From positions 3,970 through 15,276 of the forward strand of contig CAJUGL010000073.1 in assembly GCA_910586515.1 (NCBI GenBank): 11,307 nt of DNA, read 5' to 3'. The stretch is from an uncultured Acetatifactor sp. Lineage in GTDB: Bacteria > Bacillota > Clostridia > Lachnospirales > Lachnospiraceae. The translations under genes and the position numbers were made by a program. The notes under the pieces are model-generated. The model did not search any database. It was not told the origin of the DNA and was given only the letters and a program-made list of their open reading frames with translations. Each line of letters starts with the position of its first letter. The first letter of the stretch is position 1. This document shows, piece after piece, positions 6,091 through 11,307 of the stretch.

Positions 6091-9000
6091 TTATCGGCTC
6101 AGATACTTGCCTAAAACCTTCAGGAAAAGATCAATATCAAGAGGTTTGGCAATATGGGCATTCATGCCGCTTTTGAGAGCGTTTTCCTTGTCCTCATCCA
6201 TCGCGTTGGCGGTCATGGCAATGATGGGAAGGCTCTTTACGTCCTGTCTGGGGAGGGAGCGGATGGTTCTGGTAGCTTCATAGCCGTCCATCACAGGCAT
6301 CTGTACATCCATGAGGACAGCGTCATAATAATATTCCTCTGACCGGCTCACCATGTCCACCGCGTCAGTGCCGTCCGGCGCGGCTTCTACCGTAAAGCCG
6401 GTTTCTGAAAGAATCGCTTCGGCAATCTCCCTGTTGAGTTCATTGTCCTCTACGAGCAGGATGCGCTTGCCGGTGAAGTCCGCCTCTGTCCAGGAGGATT
6501 TTTCCGTTTCTTTTTCAATCAGGTTGTTGGCGGCCAGCAGGGCGGCCTTCAAATCGGACATAAACAGAGGCTTGGCGCAGAAGGCGGTTATTCCGGACTC
6601 CTTGGCCTCATCCGCAATGTCCGTCCAGTCATAGGCGGTAAGGATAATGATGGGGGCTTCATGGCCTATGGCTGCGCGGATACGCCGGGCCGTCTCAATT
6701 CCGCTTATTTCCGGCATCTGCCAGTCAATGATATAAGTGTGGTAGGAATCCCCGTCATTATAGGCGCCCTTTGCCCGGTAAACAGCCTCCTTGCCGGAGG
6801 TGGTCCACTCTGCCCGCAGCCCGATCTGCTTCAGCATACGGGTCACGCTCTCGCAGCTGTCACAATCGTCATCTACCACAAGGGCTCTGAGCCCCTCCAA
6901 TTCCTTGATCTGGGCTGCGTTCTTTTCAATATCCTGAAGCTTCAGACTCAGCTCTACCCGGAATTCGCTGCCTTTGCCTTTTTCGCTCTGGACAGTGATG
7001 GTCCCGCCCATCATTTCCACAATATTTTTTGTGATAGCCATACCCAGTCCCGTGCCCTGGATTCCGGTTTTGGTGGTGCTGGCCTCCCGCTCAAAGGGCT
7101 CAAAAATATGTTCTACAAAGTCGGGAGCCATGCCGATGCCGTTGTCCTTCACGAGGAACACATAATCTCCATAGCCCCGGTGGAAGGTGGTTTCCTGTTT
7201 GATTCTAAAGCTTACCATGCCTCCCGCCGGTGTATATTTTACGGCGTTGCTCAGCAAATTCACAAAGACCTGGCTCAGTTTCAGGGGGTCGGCAATTACG
7301 TGTTCGTTGTTTACATCGAAGGTGTCGATGAACAGCTCCAATTGCTTGGCCTTCACCTGGGGCTGGATAATATTCACCAGATTGTGGGTCAGCTCTGAAA
7401 TATTGCACTCCTGTTCTTTGATCTGAACCTTACCGCTTTCAATGCGGCTCATGTCCAGAATGTCATTGATCAGGCTCAGAAGGTGGTTGCTGGAGGAAAG
7501 AACCTTCTGCAGGCAGTCCTTCACCTGGTCCCTGTTGCCGATATGGCTGACCGCAATTGTGGTAAAACCAATGATAGCATTCATGGGGGTACGAATATCG
7601 TGGGACATATTGGAGAGGAAGGTGGTTTTCGCCTGGTTGGCTCTCTGGGCCTGCATTAGAGCATCCTGTAAAACCTGAGTCTGCTCATGCTGCTTTTGAA
7701 CCTGGGCTGTGATGTCCTTGGACAGTACCATAACGATGATGTCCTTCGTGGCATCGTCCCGGGTCATAATGAAAGACTGGCGTACACACATGGAGCTGCC
7801 TGCCCGGTCACGTCCCCAATAGTCCACATTCACCTCCATCTCGCCCTGCTCGAAGTGCCGGCGGAGCTGGTCCAAATTGACCACGGCGGTATAGTCGTCT
7901 ATGGATTCCTCCAGGATAAAGGCTTTCCAACGTTCAAAGCAAGCGGAGGCCGGACAGGGGGCCCTTAGTCCGATTTTATCCAGCAGGGAAATCTGCCGCC
8001 CGTCTATGACACGGGTGACATCCTGTTCGATGAGATCCCGGGTAAGGTTAAACTCAAAGGTACAGAAGGCGGTGGAAGTAATGGCAATCCGATATTGCCG
8101 CTCCTTGCGGTCCATATCGGAGAGAGCCTTCTGGCTCTGCAGCTCACGCTGCTTCAGATCCGTAATGTTCTGCCGGACAAACAAAAGCCGGACAGCCTGC
8201 CCGTCCTTTCGCTGAAGGCACACGGTAATCAGGTGTTCCCAGTTCTCCTTTCCGTGCCGTGTAACATGACATTCAAAGGTAAACGTATCCTGGCCGGAAA
8301 GAAGTTTCCTGATGGAGCCTGTTTCAAAGGTCTGCAGGAAACGCTCTTTTTCTTCGTCGTCAATAAGTTCCTGCGCAAGGGTGCGGATAATATCGTTGTA
8401 TGACCCTTCCATGGCCAGGCTGCTGCTCAGAGGCCGGCCTCCTGCCATATAAGAATAGGCGTTGGCTTCCAAATCCACTGTAAGGTACCGGGAGGAAAAA
8501 AGGGTATTCAATCCCTCAAGAACATAGCCAAACTGTGTATTTTGTTTTTCTAGCTTCTTTCGCTGTGTCCGGCTGCGGATCAGCAAAACGAGAATGTAAA
8601 CCACAAACAGGCAAATCAGAATTACCTGCAGAACCATACCGGCATGGTTGGCTTCGCGAAGCATGGACTGAGTGACATGCTTGGGGAAGGCCTGAACCAG
8701 AATATATTCGCTGCCGGGGATATGGAGCACACAGAGATTGTCGGTCAGACTGCCCGGAGCGCAGATAAAACCGGCATTCTTGGAACCGTTTTGGAACGCA
8801 TCCCAGACAAGCTCGGCTGTTTTGGCATCGATACTGCCGGATTTATGCAGAATGTCAGGCAGAGGCTGCTCATAGCTTTCAGAGTCAGAGCTTGCAATGA
8901 TTTTTCCGTCCGGTGTACACAAAAAGACATCCACCGGCTCCCCGAAATAGTCGGTAGTCAGCAGATCCCGGAGGTAATCATCCGCGAAATACAGACCCAG

Positions 9001-9489
9001 AAGCATCCCTATGATTTCGCCGTCGTATTCCACAGGAGCGTAAAATACCGTCATCATCTGGTCAGTCAGTCTGGATCTTACCACATCCATGCCGCTTTTA
9101 CCCTGCATTCCGTTAATGAAATAGTTCCGGTCCCTGCTGTCGCTGGTCTGTCCGTTGGAGGCTAAGTTGAGCCCGTCGGCGTTGGTAAAACGGACGGCGT
9201 TAAAAGATGCGTTCTCCTCCATTCCTTTCAACAAATCGGATGTGATTTCCGGGCCGTTCTGGCCTGTTCCAAGCAGATAGGCGTAGTTACGCACCCGCAG
9301 AAGGGCATTGTTGAATTCGCTCTCAATCCGCCGGGACATCTGTTCAGCGGAATCCATGGCGTAATTCAGATTCTGCTTTTCAATCCGCCGGCTGTTTGTG
9401 GTGGAATACCATTGGAAGAGCAGGCTGATTGCCGCCAGGAGAATACAAATATACAATACATATTGCCAGGTTTTTTTCGTTGTGTGCAT
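6091..9489 (-). CDS. Membrane hybrid sensor histidine kinase with two receiver domains
   Basis: The protein has 1132 residues. TM1 is about 10-26 and TM2 about 283-305, enclosing an extracytoplasmic Cache-type sensor (about 27-282, with RDRNYFINGM near 119-128 and FYAPV/DGEIIGMLLG at 149-165). Two PAS-like regions (about 318-447 and 464-598) lead to a HisKA domain with SHDIRTPMNAIIGF; H630 is the phospho-acceptor. The HATPase has N748 in the N box, DNGIGM at 782-787 and GTGLGM at 812-817. Receiver 1 has D922 and K973; receiver 2 has D1061 and K1115. The protein ends directly after receiver 2, so there is no HPt and no DNA-binding domain. Output must go through a separate HPt or regulator not seen here, or the receivers act on the kinase itself. 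AAAGGAG lies 6-7 nt before the ATG. The ligand is unknown; the neighbouring sugar operon makes a sugar-related signal possible, by inference only. Confidence 0.93.
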   Translation of the reverse strand: MHTTKKTWQYVLYICILLAAISLLFQWYSTTNSRRIEKQNLNYAMDSAEQMSRRIESEFNNALLRVRNYAYLLGTGQNGPEITSDLLKGMEENASFNAVRFTNADGLNLASNGQTSDSRDRNYFINGMQGKSGMDVVRSRLTDQMMTVFYAPVEYDGEIIGMLLGLYFADDYLRDLLTTDYFGEPVDVFLCTPDGKIIASSDSESYEQPLPDILHKSGSIDAKTAELVWDAFQNGSKNAGFICAPGSLTDNLCVLHIPGSEYILVQAFPKHVTQSMLREANHAGMVLQVILICLFVVYILVLLIRSRTQRKKLEKQNTQFGYVLEGLNTLFSSRYLTVDLEANAYSYMAGGRPLSSSLAMEGSYNDIIRTLAQELIDDEEKERFLQTFETGSIRKLLSGQDTFTFECHVTRHGKENWEHLITVCLQRKDGQAVRLLFVRQNITDLKQRELQSQKALSDMDRKERQYRIAITSTAFCTFEFNLTRDLIEQDVTRVIDGRQISLLDKIGLRAPCPASACFERWKAFILEESIDDYTAVVNLDQLRRHFEQGEMEVNVDYWGRDRAGSSMCVRQSFIMTRDDATKDIIVMVLSKDITAQVQKQHEQTQVLQDALMQAQRANQAKTTFLSNMSHDIRTPMNAIIGFTTIAVSHIGNRDQVKDCLQKVLSSSNHLLSLINDILDMSRIESGKVQIKEQECNISELTHNLVNIIQPQVKAKQLELFIDTFDVNNEHVIADPLKLSQVFVNLLSNAVKYTPAGGMVSFRIKQETTFHRGYGDYVFLVKDNGIGMAPDFVEHIFEPFEREASTTKTGIQGTGLGMAITKNIVEMMGGTITVQSEKGKGSEFRVELSLKLQDIEKNAAQIKELEGLRALVVDDDCDSCESVTRMLKQIGLRAEWTTSGKEAVYRAKGAYNDGDSYHTYIIDWQMPEISGIETARRIRAAIGHEAPIIILTAYDWTDIADEAKESGITAFCAKPLFMSDLKAALLAANNLIEKETEKSSWTEADFTGKRILLVEDNELNREIAEAILSETGFTVEAAPDGTDAVDMVSRSEEYYYDAVLMDVQMPVMDGYEATRTIRSLPRQDVKSLPIIAMTANAMDEDKENALKSGMNAHIAKPLDIDLFLKVLGKYLSR

Positions 9490-9545
9490 GGAAGGCTCCT
9501 TTGTTTTTGCCTTGTTTTGTGCAGCGTTTCATGTTGTTGGAAAAC

Positions 9546-9591
9546 GTTATTCATGTTCTGTTAAACGGCATGGGTTAATTCCATATAGTTA
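9546..9591. repeat. Four GTTA (TAAC on the minus strand) motifs at exact 14-bp period
   Basis: GTTA occurs at 9546-9549, 9560-9563, 9574-9577 and 9588-9591, each copy starting exactly 14 bp after the last. In the kinase mRNA leader they read TAAC separated by three 10-nt spacers that share no sequence. The array ends close to the predicted kinase transcription start (near 9595). Confidence 0.5.
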
Positions 9592-9601
9592 CTTATTGTA
9601 C

Positions 9602-9629
9602 ATTATAACAGAAAACAGGAAAAGTGCAA
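9602..9629 (-). promoter_or_regulatory. Promoter of the hybrid kinase gene
   Basis: Minus-strand TATAAT at 9602-9607 is preceded by TGT, forming an extended -10 (TG-N-TATAAT). TTGCAC at 9624-9629 is a weak -35 with a 16-bp spacer. The start would be near 9595, leaving a leader of about 105 nt before the ATG at 9489. Confidence 0.6.
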
Positions 9630-9715
9630 TATTTCCTCGGACTTGACATAATGTGAGAACAGAAAGGTGTCTTTTTGAACAATCTGATTATCATTTTATC
9701 TCTGAGCTAAAAGGC

Positions 9716-9737
9716 GGAAACAGGCACTGTTGTTTCC
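9716..9737. repeat. 7+7 inverted repeat GGAAACA / TGTTTCC
   Basis: GGAAACA (9716-9722) and TGTTTCC (9731-9737) are perfect complements with an 8-nt spacer GGCACTGT. It abuts the next inverted repeat, which starts at 9738. It could be an operator in its own right or, if transcribed, the first of two consecutive hairpins. Confidence 0.45.
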
Positions 9738-9758
9738 ATATATGGTATTGATTATTAC
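9730..9758 (+). promoter_or_regulatory. Low-confidence promoter for the HTH-LytTR genes
   Basis: TTGTTT (9730-9735) and TATTAC (9753-9758) are spaced 17 bp apart, each matching consensus at about four of six bases. If real, the promoter would lie entirely inside the paired palindromes at 9736-9768, a natural layout for repression, with a leader near 100 nt. Other weak -10 candidates (TAAAAT at 9813-9818, GATAAT at 9839-9844) lack a -35. Confidence 0.25.
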
Positions 9759-9768
9759 CATATATTGG
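9736..9768. promoter_or_regulatory. Paired CCATATAT palindromes, likely operator
   Basis: CCATATATGG (9736-9745) is a perfect 10-bp palindrome, and CCATATATTGG (9758-9768) is a near copy exactly 22 bp, two helical turns, downstream. The same stretch is also a larger inverted repeat: ATATATGGTA (9738-9747) with TACCATATAT (9756-9765) around 8 nt. The gene downstream encodes a tandem-HTH protein, which fits binding to two phased sites. CCATATA also occurs at 9581-9587 near the kinase start. Confidence 0.5.
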
Positions 9769-9833
9769 GAGATAGTCAAATATAGCTCTAAAGTGGGAAA
9801 ACCACGATACCGTAAAATTTATTCATGGTATTG
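9742..9833 (+). repeat. Direct repeat of ATGGTATTG
   Basis: ATGGTATTG occurs at 9742-9750 and at 9825-9833, 83 bp apart. A complementary CGATACC lies between them at 9805-9811 and could pair, with one G-T wobble, with either copy. The second copy is just upstream of the Shine-Dalgarno sequence of the HTH gene. These may be regulator half-sites or alternative RNA pairings. Confidence 0.35.
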
Positions 9834-9864
9834 CAAAAGATAATTTTCGTGAGGGAATTAGTTC

Positions 9865-10557
9865 ATGTGTGATAGTTATGAAAAATTTTTACTAAGGTTT
9901 GTCCGATACAGACGGCAGAAAGGCATGACTCAAGAGGAGACAGGCTGCATACTCGGGATAAACCAAAGCCAGTTCAGCAAATTGGAGCTTGGAAAGGTGA
10001 TCATCTCATACAAAGACCTGAAAGCGCTGATGGAAGCCGGCTGGGATGTGGATTATCTTCTTACCGGGAAGAAATCGCTCTTTTGCGGGCCTGAACTAAA
10101 TAAAATGATTTCCTTACCGATAGAAGAGAAAGGCAAGGGGGAACTACTCAGCGTTTTGGTATGGCTGTTGGAACAGGGTATTGATAAGAGTTCCATAAAT
10201 ATCAGTTTTGAAACCAAATGTGAGCTCCAGATATTAAAAAAGCGTGCAAAGGATAAGGATTCCAAGACCATTTTGCATGAAGTCAGGCAGATCATCGGTA
10301 TGGCACAAATACCGATGTCTGAAAAGCTGGGAGTAAACATCAAAAAATACCGCATGCTCGAAAAAGAACAGGCATACCCGGATGCGGAGCTTTTGCTTCG
10401 TATCTATGAAGAGACAGGCTGCAAGCCAAGCTTGCTGCTGGGCATTGCCCACATCGAAGAAAAAATTATATCTGATCTGTGGAATCAGATTGCGCCGGAT
10501 GTACAAAAGAAGATATTGCCTCTTGTAGAGCAGGTGGTTTGGTTTTTGAAATCATAA
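9865..10557 (+). CDS. Tandem-HTH Xre-like transcriptional regulator
   Basis: The protein has 230 residues. The first helix-turn-helix covers about 7-67 (KGMTQEETGCILGINQSQFS, then VDYLLTGKK). A second, more diverged copy covers about 138-195 (RQIIGMAQIPMSEKLGVNIK, then CKPSLLLGI). Both copies end in a similar LLTG/LLLG segment after a helix of the same length, so this looks like an internal duplication joined by a charged helical linker at about 80-135. The C-terminal 35 residues are helical. GAGGG lies 9 nt before the ATG. The stop codon is 12 nt before the LytTR gene, so they form an operon. Its likely targets include the palindromes at 9736-9768, which would make it autoregulatory; that is inference. 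It is more AT-rich than the genes to its left. Confidence 0.8.
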   Translation: MCDSYEKFLLRFVRYRRQKGMTQEETGCILGINQSQFSKLELGKVIISYKDLKALMEAGWDVDYLLTGKKSLFCGPELNKMISLPIEEKGKGELLSVLVWLLEQGIDKSSINISFETKCELQILKKRAKDKDSKTILHEVRQIIGMAQIPMSEKLGVNIKKYRMLEKEQAYPDAELLLRIYEETGCKPSLLLGIAHIEEKIISDLWNQIAPDVQKKILPLVEQVVWFLKS

Positions 10558-10569
10558 GAGGGGTGTGCT

Positions 10570-11298
10570 ATGGATAAAACAGTTTTAATTGTTGAAGACT
10601 GCAGGCCGCAGTTAGCGATGCTTGAGAAGCTGGTATTGGAGGTAAACCCGGAAGCAAAGGTCTTCCCTGTAGATAATATAGATGCAGCCTATGCTGTTAT
10701 GCTGAAAAGAACGATCGATGTATTTATCATAGATATAATCTTGGATACTACCAAGCCGGGAGATACTTCCGGCATTGAGCTTGCCAAAAGAATCAGAGAA
10801 GTGGAGAAGTATATGCTTGCTCCAATCATATTTGTCACGTCTATGGAGGATACCACAAAATACGCCTATACAGATTTAAACTGTCTGGGCTATGTGGAAA
10901 AGCCTTTTTCTCCCGAAGACGTGAAGGGGCTTGTGAAAAAGGCGCTTCATCATACAACGGATAAGGGAGGCAACGCGTCAATCTGTTTTGGAAAGGACAG
11001 GATACTTTATCCTGTTAAGATTGAAGAAATCTTATACATAGAGAGCGTTAAGCAGACCGTCTATGTCCACCAAAAGGATGGGCAGACATTATCTTTTCCC
11101 TATTTAACATGTCAAAAAATTCTGGACAGAGCGGATACCGACTGTCTGTTTCAGTGCGCCAGAGGCGTGATCATCAATAAGGATTACGTGGTGAATATAG
11201 ATATTTCAAATAAATATATCACCTTGAAGGGCGTTGCTGAAAAGATTGAAATTGGGATTTCGTTTAAGAAAAAAGTGTTGGAGGAGTTTTTGGGATGA
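10570..11298 (+). CDS. LytTR-family response regulator (AgrA/LytR type)
   Basis: The protein has 242 residues. The receiver domain (about 3-125) has the acidic pair E9/D10, phospho-acceptor D55 in VFIIDI, T90 in FVTS and K111 in VEKPF. The C-terminal LytTR DNA-binding domain (about 136-242) has the usual IEEILYIESV strand and QCARGVIINKDYVVNI segment. Relatives control quorum sensing, bacteriocin, cell-wall and sugar-uptake genes and bind direct repeats about two helical turns apart. The region between receiver residues 58 and 68 (DTTKPGDTSG) is slightly longer than usual. GAGGGG ends about 7 nt before the ATG. The stop codon overlaps the next start by ATGA, so translation is probably coupled to a downstream partner, most often a GHKL-type sensor kinase. 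Confidence 0.92.
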   Translation: MDKTVLIVEDCRPQLAMLEKLVLEVNPEAKVFPVDNIDAAYAVMLKRTIDVFIIDIILDTTKPGDTSGIELAKRIREVEKYMLAPIIFVTSMEDTTKYAYTDLNCLGYVEKPFSPEDVKGLVKKALHHTTDKGGNASICFGKDRILYPVKIEEILYIESVKQTVYVHQKDGQTLSFPYLTCQKILDRADTDCLFQCARGVIINKDYVVNIDISNKYITLKGVAEKIEIGISFKKKVLEEFLG

Positions 11299-11307
11299 TT
11301 GAGAGAA
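11295..11307 (+). CDS. Start of a further gene, truncated by the window edge
   Basis: An ATG at 11295 overlaps the TGA of the LytTR gene in ATGA. A strong Shine-Dalgarno, GGAGGAG at 11280-11286, lies 8 nt upstream. Only MIER and one further base are visible, so no family can be assigned. By context (response regulator followed by an overlapping gene) the cognate sensor kinase is the leading guess. Confidence 0.55.

Larger units (their letters stand above)
9490..9864. other. 375-bp AT-rich divergent intergenic region
   Basis: This region separates the minus-strand kinase from the plus-strand HTH-LytTR genes. It holds the kinase promoter (9602-9629), a periodic GTTA array (9546-9591), a 7+7 inverted repeat (9716-9737), paired CCATATAT palindromes (9736-9768) and a repeated ATGGTATTG. 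A consensus-like TTGACA at 9643-9648 has no matching -10 at 16-19 bp. I find no supported small gene here. Confidence 0.8.

Noticed and set aside
6661..7398. Long plus-strand open frame (245 codons) opposite the kinase
   Set aside because: It is antisense to conserved HATPase and receiver domains, has no recognisable domain and is explained as a shadow of the kinase codon pattern.
9546..9591. GTTA array as a classical LytTR binding site
   Set aside because: LytTR sites are usually paired 9-bp repeats about 21-22 bp apart start to start; the 14-bp period here does not fit.
9643..9648. Consensus TTGACA as a -35 box on the plus strand
   Set aside because: No acceptable -10 hexamer lies 15-19 bp downstream.

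Overview
The window looks like a chromosomal segment from a Gram-positive Clostridia member, most likely of the Lachnospiraceae type found in the gut. This rests on the protein styles: large Cache/PAS hybrid kinases, Xre regulators, a LytTR response regulator, and sugar-acid and keto-sugar enzymes of the Gfo/Idh/MocA and TIM-barrel families. It also rests on the strong Shine-Dalgarno sites and sigma-A-like promoters. No rRNA, tRNA, IS element, CRISPR array or phage gene was seen.

Layout. (1) Positions 1-1561, plus strand: a promoter, a leader with a 14-bp inverted repeat, and one gene for an unusual Xre HTH - zinc ribbon - SAM methyltransferase fusion whose C-terminal half resembles the 23S rRNA methyltransferase RlmA. 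(2) Positions 1591-6006, minus strand: a four-gene catabolic operon. In transcription order it encodes a TIM-barrel isomerase/epimerase-like protein, a Gfo/Idh/MocA dehydrogenase, a second Gfo/Idh/MocA dehydrogenase and a second TIM-barrel protein. It begins at a promoter with a weak -35 and a perfect 10+10-bp inverted repeat centred near -41, and ends at a clear intrinsic terminator that faces the methyltransferase gene. Each of its three intercistronic gaps is long (74-124 nt) and carries a stem-loop. (3) Positions 6091-9489, minus strand: a 1132-residue membrane hybrid histidine kinase with two receiver domains and no HPt. (4) Positions 9490-9864: a 375-bp AT-rich divergent regulatory region with a kinase promoter, four TAAC/GTTA motifs at exactly 14-nt period, and a paired palindrome CCATATATGG. 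(5) Positions 9865-11307, plus strand: a tandem-HTH Xre-like regulator, a LytTR response regulator, and the first four codons of a further gene that overlaps it by ATGA, plausibly the cognate kinase.

How it may work together. The four-gene operon has the paired chemistry (NAD-dependent oxidation plus metal-dependent isomerisation/elimination in a TIM barrel) used in inositol catabolism and in 3-keto-glycoside cleavage. Its substrate is unknown and no transporter, kinase or hydrolase is present in the window. The hybrid kinase lies just upstream on the same strand, separated only by a weak possible terminator, and could sense the substrate, but nothing in the sequence proves that link. The right-hand HTH-LytTR pair looks like a separate, more AT-rich regulatory module. 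The best candidates for something undescribed are the Xre-RlmA-like fusion, the keto-sugar operon with its operator and intercistronic hairpins, and the structured divergent region.
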